Shown here: positions 34,863 to 43,520 of the stretch, piece by piece | Layout: every line of letters begins with the position of its first letter | How positions within the stretch are numbered: the first letter of the stretch is position 1 | Position numbers and translations under genes: made by a program | The notes under the pieces: model-generated | The model's database searches: none | Told to the model about the DNA's origin: nothing | The model's input: only the letters and a program-made list of their open reading frames with translations | Source of the DNA: Hyphomicrobiales bacterium | Lineage (GTDB): Bacteria; Pseudomonadota; Alphaproteobacteria; Rhizobiales; Rhizobiaceae | Direction: 5' to 3' | NCBI GenBank assembly: GCA_900470965.1 | Contig: UCCS01000067.1 | Coordinates: 1-51,659 of the forward strand | Length of the DNA stretch: 51,659 bases

Positions 34863-36398
34863 TCATGCGTGAGCGGCCTGTTCGACTTCAACCGGCAGGG
34901 TAAAGACGAATTTCGCTCCGTGTGGGTCGGCTTGCTCAACGCTTAGCCGCCCGCCGTGAGATTCGACGATGGAGCGGCTGATTGCCAGCCCCATTCCCAT
35001 CCCTTGGCCTTTTGTCGTGAAGAAGGGCTCGAATATTCTGTCGGGGAATTCGACGCCCGGGCCGCGATCGCTGATCTCTATCTGCACGGTGTCTGTCGCA
35101 CGGCGCGCGCGAATGTGCAGAACGCGGTCATCGCCAGCAGAATCCATGGCCTCCAGGCCATTGCGGATGAGATTGATCAGGACCTGTTGGACCTGAACCC
35201 GATCGAAGGCGATCGGCGGAAGGTCGCGCTCGAGCTCGATATCCATGCGCACGCGCCGCCGCATCGCTTCCTCGGCCATGAGGTCGCGCGCTTCTCTGAC
35301 CACGCTGTCGAGTGCGGCGTAATCTCTCGACGTTTCGGAGCGTTTGAACAAAGCGCGGATGCGGCCGACGACTTCGACGGCCGAATGTGCGCTTGCCGAG
35401 ATGCGCTCAACTGCTTTCTGCGCCCGTTCGATATTGGGCGGTTCCGCCGAAAGCCAGCGCTGGCTGACATCCGAGCTTGATATGACGGCGGCGAGCGGCT
35501 GGCTGATCTCATGGGCGATCGAGGCGGAAAGCTCGGCAAGGCTCGCCGCCTGGCTTGCACGCGCGAGGTTCTGCTGGGCGAGGCTCAAGGCCTCCTGCAC
35601 GCGAACCTGATCCTCGACATCGATGGACAGGCCGTACCATTCCACGACCGCACCGTTTCTATCGCGAAGGGGCTCGAACCGGCCTTCCGTCCAGTGGAAC
35701 ATACCGTCCGGTCCGCGCCGTCTGTATCGCATCATGAAAGGCTCGCCCACCCGGATGCAATGCGCAGCCCTGCGCTGCACCTCCGGGCTATCCTCGGGAT
35801 GGACAAGTTCCTGCGCTGCCCGTGCAAATTCCTCGAAATTCGCTTTGGAAAGGCCCAGCTCCTGCATATAGCGCCTGCTGACATAGGAGAGATCGCCCGC
35901 CGGTGTCCAGCTGCAGATGTGGACCGGCAAGGCATCGATGAGCCGCTGAAGGTGCCGTTCGCTGCGTTGCAACGCCTCTTCGGCGTGTACCTGATCGTCG
36001 ATATCGTGGCAGAGGCCATACCACTGGCTGATGCGTCCATGCCGGTCGTGTATCGAATCCGCGCGGCTCGACATCCAGCGATAGACGCCGTCGTAGCGGC
36101 GCAGCCGGTATCGTGTGGAAAAGCTTTCGCCGGTGGCGAAGCAATGATGGAGCGCGTCCCTGAAGCCCGAGGCATCATATGGGTGGATCGCCATCTCGAT
36201 CATTGCATCCAGCCGGCTTATGTCCGGTAACTGTAAATCGGCAATATCCCGACCGAGGTAATCGATCATCTGCTTGTTGAAGAAGATCGGCTCGCCATCT
36301 GCGGTCAACCGCCAGATGTGAGACGGCACCCTATCGACGAGTTCGGCGAGCGCCCGTTCCCGTTTGCGCAATGCTTTGACGCTCCGGCTGACGATCAT
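34863..36398 (-). CDS. PAS-domain sensor histidine kinase (HK2)
   Basis: This soluble 511-residue kinase has no membrane helix. Two PAS/PAC units (about 12-137 and 148-268) are followed by the dimerisation domain with His in SIAHEISQPLAAV (about residue 296) and an HATPase with NLIRNGLEAM, DRGPGVEF and GMGMGLAISRSIVESHGG. The kinase core closely resembles that of HK1, so the two are probably duplicates. I place the start at the ATG at 36398 behind AGGAG (6 nt spacer), not the ATG at 36419. That ATG overlaps the stop of a short upstream frame as ATGA. Confidence 0.9.
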   Translation of the reverse strand: MIVSRSVKALRKRERALAELVDRVPSHIWRLTADGEPIFFNKQMIDYLGRDIADLQLPDISRLDAMIEMAIHPYDASGFRDALHHCFATGESFSTRYRLRRYDGVYRWMSSRADSIHDRHGRISQWYGLCHDIDDQVHAEEALQRSERHLQRLIDALPVHICSWTPAGDLSYVSRRYMQELGLSKANFEEFARAAQELVHPEDSPEVQRRAAHCIRVGEPFMMRYRRRGPDGMFHWTEGRFEPLRDRNGAVVEWYGLSIDVEDQVRVQEALSLAQQNLARASQAASLAELSASIAHEISQPLAAVISSSDVSQRWLSAEPPNIERAQKAVERISASAHSAVEVVGRIRALFKRSETSRDYAALDSVVREARDLMAEEAMRRRVRMDIELERDLPPIAFDRVQVQQVLINLIRNGLEAMDSAGDDRVLHIRARRATDTVQIEISDRGPGVEFPDRIFEPFFTTKGQGMGMGLAISRSIVESHGGRLSVEQADPHGAKFVFTLPVEVEQAAHA

Positions 36399-36679
36399 CC
36401 CCTGCTCCTGGCGACACATTCACGTCTCAACAGGCTGAAGTGCCTGCAGCAGGATTTTATCCTACGATACAGCGGAAAACGAAAGCAATTCATACGGGAA
36501 CGATGCGTCTTGGCTGCCAGTCGCTGCCGATCTGCCTGGATGTCGTCGCGCCGGATGACGAACTGGATGCGTTCATCCGCTAAGCGGGTTTCGTGATAGA
36601 CGATCGGCCGCGCCCGCTCATTTGTCTGTTGCAGGCAAAGTTCCTTGTCCTCGGACCCGGCTAATAGCGGCCAGCGCAA
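36395..36679 (-). CDS. Possible small protein coupled to HK2
   Basis: This 94-codon frame begins with TTG at 36679, 8 nt after AGGAGA, and ends in TGA overlapping the HK2 ATG (ATGA). Those two features suggest a translated leader gene. The residues include IVYHETRLADERIQFVIRRD and a Cys/Arg-rich tail, with no family resemblance. The composition of the last third looks poor for a real protein, so this may be a decayed gene or a chance frame. Confidence 0.3.
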   Translation of the reverse strand: MRWPLLAGSEDKELCLQQTNERARPIVYHETRLADERIQFVIRRDDIQADRQRLAAKTHRSRMNCFRFPLYRRIKSCCRHFSLLRRECVARSRG

Positions 36680-36715
36680 CTGTTTATCTCCTGCGCGTCA
36701 ACAAGGAGAATTCAG

Positions 36716-37462
36716 ATGCCAAGCCTAAAGGATAAGGTGGCCATCATCACTGGTGGCAATAGCGGGATAGGAAAAGCGACGGCGCGGCTTTTCGCCGAGG
36801 AGGGGGCGAAGGTCGTCATCACCGGACGCCGCCAGGATGTCGTCGAAGAAGCGGTTCGGGAGATCGGTAATGGAGCAATCGGAATTTGCGGCGACGTCGC
36901 CAGCATCGATTACCATCGCCGGCTCGCGGCTGAGGTAACGGAGCGTTTTGGCGCCATTGATGTTTATATGGCCAATGCCGGCATCATCAATCTCGCGGCG
37001 TCAGAAACGGTCAGTGAGGCCGAATACGACCAGCATTTTGCGGTGAATACGCGCGGTGTCTTCTTCGGTGTTCAGACCATCGCTCCGCATATGCGCGATG
37101 GCGGAAACATCATCGTCACGAGTTCTCTGGCCGGGACGAAGGTTTTGCCGAACCACACTGTTTATGCCGGTACCAAGGCTGCGCTCGCCGCATTTGCGCG
37201 CAATTGGGCGATCGAATTCAAATCGCGCCGGATCCGCGTCAACATTCTCAGCCCCGGTCCTGTCGAGACCGAGATTCTGGGAAAACTCGGCGTCAACGAA
37301 AGTAACCGTCCGCAGTTCGAGCAGCAGATGGCGGATCTGATACCGGCAGGACGTCTCGGGCGCCCCGAAGAACTCGCTCAGGCCGCGCTCTTCCTTGCGT
37401 CGGCCGGCACTTTCGTGAACGGAATCGAACTCCACGTCGACGGGGGTATGTGCGTGGCCTGA
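36716..37462 (+). CDS. Short-chain dehydrogenase/reductase
   Basis: This 248-residue classical SDR starts 8 nt after AAGGAG. Motifs are ITGGNSGIGKA, MANAGI (the usual NNAG replaced by MANAG), the Ser block VTSSLAG, YAGTK with Tyr and Lys, SPGPVETEIL and the C-terminal VDGGMCVA. It is probably NADPH-dependent because of the GRR after the second strand. It is a stand-alone gene in the signalling island, divergent from HK2. The substrate is unknown. Similar SDRs are often stress- or xenobiotic-induced. Confidence 0.86.
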   Translation: MPSLKDKVAIITGGNSGIGKATARLFAEEGAKVVITGRRQDVVEEAVREIGNGAIGICGDVASIDYHRRLAAEVTERFGAIDVYMANAGIINLAASETVSEAEYDQHFAVNTRGVFFGVQTIAPHMRDGGNIIVTSSLAGTKVLPNHTVYAGTKAALAAFARNWAIEFKSRRIRVNILSPGPVETEILGKLGVNESNRPQFEQQMADLIPAGRLGRPEELAQAALFLASAGTFVNGIELHVDGGMCVA

Positions 37463-37486
37463 CGCCAAAGTCGTCGGATTTTTGCG

Positions 37487-37508
37487 CGGCCGGCTCGAAT
37501 GCCGGCCG
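37487..37508 (+). terminator. GC-rich hairpin after the SDR gene
   Basis: CGGCCGGC at 37487-37494 pairs with GCCGGCCG at 37501-37508 around TCGAAT. It lies 25 bp after the SDR stop. There is no T-run, so it may be an inefficient terminator or an mRNA-stabilising stem. Confidence 0.4.
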
Positions 37509-37577
37509 TAGCAATCTCTTGTCCCGAAGATGGCCCCCTAGGCGGAGCCCTGTGTCGGTACTGATGGGAAAGTCTTA

Positions 37578-37592
37578 GAACGGAGGTTTGGG
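37578..37592 (+). promoter_or_regulatory. StyR-like box upstream of the exported hydrolase gene
   Basis: GAACG-GA-GGTTT at 37578-37589 is followed by GGG. A possible -10 TACAAC (37614-37619) is centred 33 bp downstream. The hydrolase start is 183 bp away, which would leave an untranslated leader of about 145 nt that contains the inverted repeats at 37723-37753. Confidence 0.5.
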
Positions 37593-37722
37593 TTGTTGCA
37601 GAACGCTCGCCGATACAACGATATGGTTGCTCACGTTGGCGATCGCGGCGCCTGGCCTGACGTCCGAAACGTCCTTCATCCAGTTGGTCGTCACCAGTTG
37701 AACAAAAAGTGACTCGACATAT

Positions 37723-37753
37723 GAATTGCGTCATATTAAATTGTGCGCAATTC
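37723..37753. repeat. Inverted repeats just before the exported hydrolase gene
   Basis: GAATTGCG (37723-37730) and CGCAATTC (37746-37753) are exact 8-bp inverted arms around a 15-bp spacer. Nested in it, AATTG-TGCG-CAATT (37739-37752) is a MarR-operator-like palindrome. It ends 18 bp before the hydrolase ATG, so a bound repressor or an RNA hairpin could block expression. No matching MarR gene is adjacent. Confidence 0.5.
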
Positions 37754-37771
37754 AACAAAGGAGACCAACCG

Positions 37772-38551
37772 ATGCATAGAATCTTGAAATCCGTATTCGC
37801 ACTCGGCGCACTGGCAATTCTCGCCGCCCCTGCAGCCGCTGAATCAGCAAAGCCGACGGTAGTACTCGTGCACGGAGCCTTTGCCGACGCATCGAGCTGG
37901 AACGATGTCATCGCTCGTCTGGAAAAAGATGGTTATCCGGTTGTCGCCGTTGCCAATCCGCTACGCAGCGTAAAGTCGGATGGTGATTATGTCGGCCGTA
38001 TCGTCGCTGGCATAAAGACGCCGGTCGTTCTCGTTGGCCATTCCTATGGCGGCTCCGTCATCAGCGAGGCTGCTGCGGAGACGAAGAATGTCGAAGCGCT
38101 GGTCTATGTCGCTGCCTTTGCTCCTGACAAAGGCGAGTCCGCCGCAGACCTCTCGGGCAAGTTCCCCGGCAGCACTCTGGCGCCGACGCTTGCCGAGCCG
38201 GTGGCATTGGAAAATGGCGGAAAGGATCTGTATATCCAGCAGGGTAAGTTTCATGAGCAGTTTGCTGCTGATGTGCCGGCAAAGACCGCAAAGCTGATGG
38301 CAGCAACCCAGCGCCCGATTACCGAAGCAGCCTTGACAGAGGGAGCGCCCGGCGCGGCGTGGCAGACCATTCCTTCCTGGTTCATCTACGGTGATGCAGA
38401 CAAGAACATTCCCGCCAAAGCCCTCGGCTGGATGGCAGAGCGGGCTCACTCCAAGGAGACCGTCGTGGTCAAGGGTGCCTCCCACGTCGTAATGGTTTCT
38501 CATCCCGACAAGGTTGCGAAGATCATCGAGGACGCGGCTTCCGCCAAGTAA
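37772..38551 (+). CDS. Exported alpha/beta hydrolase
   Basis: This 259-residue protein starts at the ATG at 37772 behind AAAGGAGA. A signal peptide (SVFALGALAILAAPAAA) precedes the mature domain. It has the oxyanion region VVLVHGAFADASSW, nucleophile Ser in LVGHSYGGSV, acid YGDADKNIP and His in KGASHVVMVSHPD. It belongs to the small-esterase group related to salicylate/methyl-ester esterases. It probably acts in the periplasm on an ester. A StyR-like box and a palindrome upstream suggest dual control. Confidence 0.85.
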   Translation: MHRILKSVFALGALAILAAPAAAESAKPTVVLVHGAFADASSWNDVIARLEKDGYPVVAVANPLRSVKSDGDYVGRIVAGIKTPVVLVGHSYGGSVISEAAAETKNVEALVYVAAFAPDKGESAADLSGKFPGSTLAPTLAEPVALENGGKDLYIQQGKFHEQFAADVPAKTAKLMAATQRPITEAALTEGAPGAAWQTIPSWFIYGDADKNIPAKALGWMAERAHSKETVVVKGASHVVMVSHPDKVAKIIEDAASAK

Positions 38552-38578
38552 CGCTAAAACTTCATCTTGTTCTTGAAT

Positions 38579-38604
38579 GGGCTCCGTCCTCGTTGGCGGA
38601 GCCC
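38579..38604 (+). terminator. Hairpin after the exported hydrolase
   Basis: GGGCTCCG (38579-38586) pairs with CGGAGCCC (38597-38604) around a 10-nt loop, 28 bp after the hydrolase stop. There is no good T-run on either side. It is likely a terminator or 3' stabilising stem. Confidence 0.5.
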
Positions 38605-38673
38605 AAATGCTGTTGTCGGTGCGGCCGAAGTGGTGAACAATCTGAAATTGTGTAGTTTATGCCGATGCGGCGT

Positions 38674-38711
38674 TTCGTATTTGCCTTGGCAATTCGTATT
38701 TGCCTTGGCAA
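38674..38711. repeat. 19-bp tandem duplication upstream of the broken response regulator
   Basis: TTCGTATTTGCCTTGGCAA occurs twice back to back (38674-38692 and 38693-38711). It ends 17 bp before the ATG of the decayed response-regulator fragment, so it lies in what was its promoter or leader. It looks like a recent slippage-type duplication. Confidence 0.85.
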
Positions 38712-38728
38712 TTGGAAACAACGTACCG

Positions 38729-39007
38729 ATGCCTTATGAGCACCTGGAGCGGGATGTTCCAACAGTCTGCATCGTTGACGATGAGGCCTCTATCCGCGCC
38801 TGTCTGATCGATCTCTTTGAAACGGCCGGCATGCGGGCAGTCGCCTACGAAAACGCCGATGATTTCCTCGATTGTGTCGATCTTTCTCAGGCTGGATTGC
38901 ATTCTGCTCGACAAGATCGTGGCGGGATGGTCAACGTGACGCCCTTGATGCATCGTCGGCAATCGCACGCGGCTGAAGAAACAGTAAAGTCTGTCACGGC
39001 TCATTAG
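38729..39007 (+). pseudogene. Truncated FixJ-type response regulator (receiver fragment, frameshifted)
   Basis: The first 56 codons (MPYEHLERD, then VCIVDDEASIRACLIDLFE) match the start of RR2 closely. At 38896-38898 an extra T changes the frame: the expected CILLD with the phospho-acceptor Asp is recovered only in the +1 frame (38898-38912). After that Asp, homology stops (KIVAG in place of VRMPG). Without most of the receiver and the DNA-binding domain it cannot be a working regulator. The original frame runs on to 39007. Confidence 0.8.
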
Positions 39008-39134
39008 ACATCCAGCTCAATCGCTCAGGCCGGCCAAGATCGTCCGCCTAAACCTGCCGCCGTCTTCGGATGTGACGCCCGATCAGGCCGGCAAATCCTG
39101 GCGGCCGGACGACCGTCAGCTCGACAACCCGACT

Positions 39135-39329
39135 TCAATAATCGATTGAATGCTGCAGTTGCGCAATAGTTTCCGCCAGCAGAACTTTTACTACGTCTTT
39201 AAGGCCCTCATTTGTGATCTGAGGCTCTTCAAGCTTAGTCTGCGCCGCCACAAGCATGGCAATTCGGTCTTCCACGTACTGAGCTGCAGACTTGGAAGAA
39301 TTATTGCCCCTATGCATCATATTCATCAT
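39135..39329 (-). CDS. Small hypothetical protein
   Basis: This 64-residue protein starts at the ATG at 39329 (MMNMMHRGN) behind AGGGGGCG; a longer frame to 39374 lacks a ribosome site. It is soluble and helical, with AAQYVEDRIAMLVAAQTKLE and a second helix LKDVVKVLLAETIAQLQ. No family is recognised. It lies alone between the broken response regulator and an AT-rich gap. Alternating helices suggest a small regulatory or chaperone-like partner, but that is speculation. Confidence 0.5.
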   Translation of the reverse strand: MMNMMHRGNNSSKSAAQYVEDRIAMLVAAQTKLEEPQITNEGLKDVVKVLLAETIAQLQHSIDY

Positions 39330-40001
39330 TCGCCCCCTGCGAAAAAAATAATATATCTGACGGTTTATCCTCAATCAAAAGATATTCCCTGTCAATTTCT
39401 GCGATGTAGAGCGGTTAAATATTAAGGTTATCATGGATATCTGTTTTTATACATCCGACGCCAGAGCCGCGGGATGATTATTTTCAGAATAGAACCGGAA
39501 TATTTTTGAAGACCGTGCGGCTTCGCGCGATCCTGCAGCTCGCCCCTTCTAAAGCAATAACCAATAGTAGAAATTTTCTCGCGGGAGTCGAGGCTTAGAT
39601 GTGACTTTTTTTGGGCTATGTCAGAATATCGTTAATATCAATCAGGCTGTCGAACTATAAAACACTTGCCTGGCGGTTATGCATCGAATGGTCACGAGGT
39701 CCCCACAGTAATCCGAACCATTCTTTGTCGGTGGTGATACGGAAGCCGCGATCCTCCACCGGCAACGCCGGCGAGGCGAGCCAAGCTCTGCAATGACTGA
39801 CCACTATCGCCCCGGCCGGCTTCCTGATTTCTGAAGAAGTCACCTTCCATTGGAGAAGCGGTCAATATTGTCTCCGCACGAGGACAGGAGTATAGCCTCT
39901 GCCAGCAATATCAACCCAGACAAGCGTAGGTATAGGATCGCGCGTTGCAAATATGCGACCTATGGTGTACTCCGCTCGCGGGACGAGGCTTGGGGGGAAT
40001 A
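39330..40001. other. AT-rich gap with no supported gene
   Basis: About 670 bp separate the small hypothetical gene from the acyltransferase. The first 330 bp are clearly richer in A and T than the rest of the window. The short frames present at 39611-39796 (+), 39655-39843 (-) and 39850-40047 (+) have no ribosome sites and no family resemblance. I find no StyR-like box, tRNA or insertion-sequence end. It may be the scar of an insertion or deletion. Confidence 0.5.
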
Positions 40002-41102
40002 TTGCGATACAAGCAACTGGACGCGCTGCGAGGAATTGCGGCCTTAACGGTGGTTTTCCATCATCTCTTTATGGCCTTTCCTGGATCTGAGGCTCATATA
40101 AACGTTCTCGACCTATCGAGTTGGGCATTCTGGGAGACCTGGGTGAAATACACCCCGCTCCGAGCCTTCGCCAACGGAAGGCCTGCCGTTGTCCTCTTTT
40201 TCGTCCTCAGCGGATTTGTTCTGGCGGCGAGCTTTGAGAAGCAGACGATCTCGTATCACGGCTATCTGACCCGAAGGTTTTGCAGGATCTATTTGCCATT
40301 CGTCATCGCAATCGCCTTTGCGGCTGCCCTCTTTGTGCTGTCGCCAGGTGGACCGATAGAAGGCCTGACCGAGTGGTTTAACTCAAGTTCGTGGACCGCT
40401 GCACCAAGTCCTGATGTGGTGGCCGGACACCTTGCGATGACGGGACGAGATGCGCATATTCAACTGAACAACGTCATGTGGAGCTTGATCCACGAGCTGC
40501 GAATCTCTGTCCTCTTCCCGCTGATCGTTTTATTGGCCATATGGAACCGGCGGGTCACAATCGTCGCGCTGGCATCTCTTTGGCTTGTCGGTGAGGCCGC
40601 GGGTTGTTTCACCCAAGAGGGAAGCATCCTGGCGTCCATCCTCGACACTGCGGGATACATTCTCTTCTTTGCCATAGGCGCAATCTGCTTCTACCATCGG
40701 CAGACGCTCGCAGCGACCGCCGGAAAACTGCCGCTCTGGACCACTGCCATTGCGGCGCTTGTTTTGATGGCGATCCCGGCAGGTGCTCCAGCGTCCGAGC
40801 TCTTTTATGGACTGGCCTCCGTTGCATTGATTGGTGCAGCAATCGGGCATGAAAAGGCCCAATCGTTTTTTACCTCCTCTCCTCTTTTGTGGTTAGGCAC
40901 CATTTCGTACAGCCTCTATCTCTTTCATCTCTCTATAATCCTGTTCGCTCTTCGCCATTGGTACGGGGCGGTCGACAGCCGATTGCTCGTAGCCGGGATC
41001 ATTGCTGCAAGCCTGTTGGCCGCTCAACTCGCTTACTGGCTGGTTGAGAAGCCATCGGACCAACTTGGACGAGTCCTTTCCCGCAGGCAGAAACCGGCCT
41101 GA
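40002..41102 (+). CDS. Acyltransferase 3 family membrane protein
   Basis: This protein of about 366 residues has around ten membrane helices. I propose a TTG start at 40002 (followed by RYKQLDALRGIAAL) behind GGGGGG; the frame itself is open from 39945. Family features are LDALRGIAALTVVFHHL with the essential His, RPAVVLFFVLSGFVLA, TRRFCRIYLPFV and, near the end, GTISYSLYLFHLSI. Such proteins O-acylate surface polysaccharides, Nod-like factors or antibiotics. The target here is unknown. Confidence 0.86.
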   Translation: MRYKQLDALRGIAALTVVFHHLFMAFPGSEAHINVLDLSSWAFWETWVKYTPLRAFANGRPAVVLFFVLSGFVLAASFEKQTISYHGYLTRRFCRIYLPFVIAIAFAAALFVLSPGGPIEGLTEWFNSSSWTAAPSPDVVAGHLAMTGRDAHIQLNNVMWSLIHELRISVLFPLIVLLAIWNRRVTIVALASLWLVGEAAGCFTQEGSILASILDTAGYILFFAIGAICFYHRQTLAATAGKLPLWTTAIAALVLMAIPAGAPASELFYGLASVALIGAAIGHEKAQSFFTSSPLLWLGTISYSLYLFHLSIILFALRHWYGAVDSRLLVAGIIAASLLAAQLAYWLVEKPSDQLGRVLSRRQKPA

Positions 41103-41414
41103 AACACGGCTAGCGTCATAGGACAACGCCCTTTTCTCTCTCTTCGGCCGAAATCCGGGGCCACCGCAAAAGGAGTCGGCAGCCACCATGCGAGGCATGG
41201 TTGTGTCACATCGCTCTTAACATTCTTCAGATCGCCATAATTCCGAGATCATATCGCGTCAATTGCGAGATAGTACGATAAGTTGTGCCAGAATCGGTAT
41301 ATTCGAAGTATCGAAAATATTGCGATATCTTCTGGATAATAACTCGGGTGGCCTGCCGGCCGTTTCTGTTTAGGATGCGCGGCAGAATCGGCGGACGCTT
41401 TTGGAGGCGCACGG
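41103..41414. other. Promoter region of the RTX gene, with a short palindrome
   Basis: These 312 bp contain no supported gene. ACCATGC (41185-41191) and GCATGGT (41195-41201) form an exact 7-bp inverted repeat with a GAG spacer. The last 150 bp are AT-rich, including an ATAT-TGCG-ATAT motif near 41321-41332 that recalls the AATATCG motifs at 6384-6401. The ribosome site TTGGAGG precedes the RTX start. Confidence 0.45.
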
Positions 41415-43520
41415 ATGCCAACGGTCACCGGAACGGATGGAAACGATACGTTGATCGGCGGCAAGGCCGCCGAGGTGATCATCGGCCTTGCCGGCGACGA
41501 TGTTATCTACGGCAATGATGGCAACGACATCATCGATGGCGGCGCCGGCTCCGACCAGCTCTATGGCGGCGCGGGTGACGACACGATCAAGTCATGGCGC
41601 CATGAAGGGCCGGATTATATAGACGGCGGCGCCGGCATCGATACGCTGGCGCTGAAGCGCAGCTACGAATATGTCGTCGAGCACATCGATATTTCCACGG
41701 CCGAGAAGATAGCCACGCCCCAGGATCTCGGCGAAGGAACTGTAATCGTCAACATGGAGCGCCTGAACATCACCGGCGGATACATGGGCGACCATTTCGT
41801 CGGTGGCGCGCTGGGCGACGAGATCCACGGCTGGAACGGCGACGATACGCTCGAAGGCAATGGCGGCGACGACTACATCGACGGCGGCGCCGGCAATGAC
41901 GTGCTGATCGGCGGATCGGGTCACAACACGCTGATTAGTTACAGCGGCGACGACAAGTTCGTCTCCGGTCCGGACGCGGTCGACATCATCGACGGCGGAA
42001 CGGGCAACGATTATCTCGTGCTGGATCGCCGCGCCGTGTCCGCGGATCTCACGCTCGATCTGTCGCTTCCGACGGCCACCGTCCAGGCGCTGGGCGACGG
42101 CACGACAATCAGCGGCATCGAGCAGATCGAATTTTATGGCGGTAGCGGCGCCGATACCGTCACGGGCGGCAGCAACAACGATACCTTCAGGGGCGCCGGC
42201 GGCAATGACAGGTTCGATGGCGGGGCAGGCCTCGATATGGCCGATTACGTCGGCCCCTTCGCCGATTATGCGATCGACCGGGTGCTCGGCACGGTCGCAA
42301 GCACGGCCGAAGGCACCGATACGCTCGTTCGTGTCGAGAAGCTGCATTTCCTTGACGGCATCTACGATTGGGAAACCGGCGTTTTCAAGCCGTTCAACAG
42401 CACTCCCGTATTGACTGCAGGTGAGCCCAGTAACGGACTAATCGAAGCCGGCCACAATGGCCCCGGGCTCAGCACCGCCAGCCTGCAGCTGACGGCATCC
42501 GATCCCGATGCAGGCGATACCATCTCCTACGTCACCGACGGCTGGACCAGTCTCGGCAGCGGACAATGGAGCCTTTCTGGCGTTTACGGCACGGCAACCC
42601 TGAACACGGCGACCGGACAGGTGGCCTACCTGCTGGACAACAACCGTGCGGCAACCCAGGCGCTGGCGGAAGGCGCTGCGGCACAGGACAAGTTCGACCT
42701 GACGATCAGGGACAGCCATGGGGCGAACGCCACGCAGAGCATAGAATTCTCGATCGTCGGAGCGGACGACAATATCGTCGGCGCGACGATCCACGGGACC
42801 GACGGCAACGATATCATCACGCCAGGCACAACCGTCGCCGGCCAGCCGCTTGTCACTGCCAACGACGACACGATCTACGGCGCAGGCGGTAGCGACTATA
42901 TCGATGGCGACGCCGGCGCCGACAAGATGATCGGCGCAAGCGGCAACGATACCTACTTCATCGACAATGCCGGCGACCGCGCCGTTGAAACGGCCGATGG
43001 TGGCACGGACACGATCCAGGCCACCATCAGCGTCGATCTCCACGACCATGCCTTTGTCGAAAACCTGCGTCTAAAGGAAGGCGCCGGCGCTATCGGCGGC
43101 ACCGGCAACGATCTCGCCAACCTCATCACCGGCAACGCCTCGGCCAATGTGATTGCCGGCGGCGCCGGTATCGACAGCCTATATGGCAAGGGCGGCGCTG
43201 ACACTTTCTATTTCAACGAAATGGGCGCGGCAAACAAGGATTCCATCTGGGATTTCGACGCCGACGACAAGATCAAGCTCGGCTCCGCCTTCGCTGGCCT
43301 CGACAGCAATCATGACGGCATTCTGGACACGGACGCCTTCATGATCGCCTCCAAATACGGCGCCACGGCCACCGCCGATCACGCGCAGCTGATCTACAAT
43401 GCGGCGATCGGCAACGTTTCCTACGACGCGGATGGCGCCGGTGGCCAGGCAGCGCAGGACATCGTCTTCATCGGCGCCAACAAGGCCTTCTTCGACCACG
43501 GGGATATCGTTCTGGTGTGA
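41415..43520 (+). CDS. RTX calcium-binding protein (hemolysin-type repeats), probable type I secretion substrate
   Basis: This 701-residue acidic protein has no N-terminal signal. GGxGxDxLx nonapeptide repeats cluster at residues 5-60, 125-185, 235-275, 470-520 and 560-600 (for example GNDIIDGGAGSDQLYGGAGD). A VCBS/cadherin-like insert lies at about 330-450 (FDLTIRDSHGANATQSIEF). The C-terminus ends in hydrophobic residues (HGDIVLV), typical of type I secretion signals. Ca2+ outside the cell would fold the repeats. No enzymatic domain is recognised. No type I exporter genes are in the window. Confidence 0.9.
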   Translation: MPTVTGTDGNDTLIGGKAAEVIIGLAGDDVIYGNDGNDIIDGGAGSDQLYGGAGDDTIKSWRHEGPDYIDGGAGIDTLALKRSYEYVVEHIDISTAEKIATPQDLGEGTVIVNMERLNITGGYMGDHFVGGALGDEIHGWNGDDTLEGNGGDDYIDGGAGNDVLIGGSGHNTLISYSGDDKFVSGPDAVDIIDGGTGNDYLVLDRRAVSADLTLDLSLPTATVQALGDGTTISGIEQIEFYGGSGADTVTGGSNNDTFRGAGGNDRFDGGAGLDMADYVGPFADYAIDRVLGTVASTAEGTDTLVRVEKLHFLDGIYDWETGVFKPFNSTPVLTAGEPSNGLIEAGHNGPGLSTASLQLTASDPDAGDTISYVTDGWTSLGSGQWSLSGVYGTATLNTATGQVAYLLDNNRAATQALAEGAAAQDKFDLTIRDSHGANATQSIEFSIVGADDNIVGATIHGTDGNDIITPGTTVAGQPLVTANDDTIYGAGGSDYIDGDAGADKMIGASGNDTYFIDNAGDRAVETADGGTDTIQATISVDLHDHAFVENLRLKEGAGAIGGTGNDLANLITGNASANVIAGGAGIDSLYGKGGADTFYFNEMGAANKDSIWDFDADDKIKLGSAFAGLDSNHDGILDTDAFMIASKYGATATADHAQLIYNAAIGNVSYDADGAGGQAAQDIVFIGANKAFFDHGDIVLV

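Larger units (their letters stand above)
37463..37771. other. Intergenic region before the exported hydrolase
   Basis: These 309 bp hold a hairpin, a StyR-like box and a palindrome (annotated separately). I see no coding region. The open frame reaching back to 37709 lacks its own ribosome site, whereas AAAGGAGA directly precedes the ATG at 37772. Confidence 0.6.

Noticed and set aside
36473..36484. AAACG-AA-AGCAA upstream of HK2
   Set aside because: Half site only, with no -10-like hexamer at the proper spacing.
39611..39843. Short frames on both strands in the AT-rich gap
   Set aside because: No ribosome sites, no family resemblance, and codon use unlike neighbouring genes.
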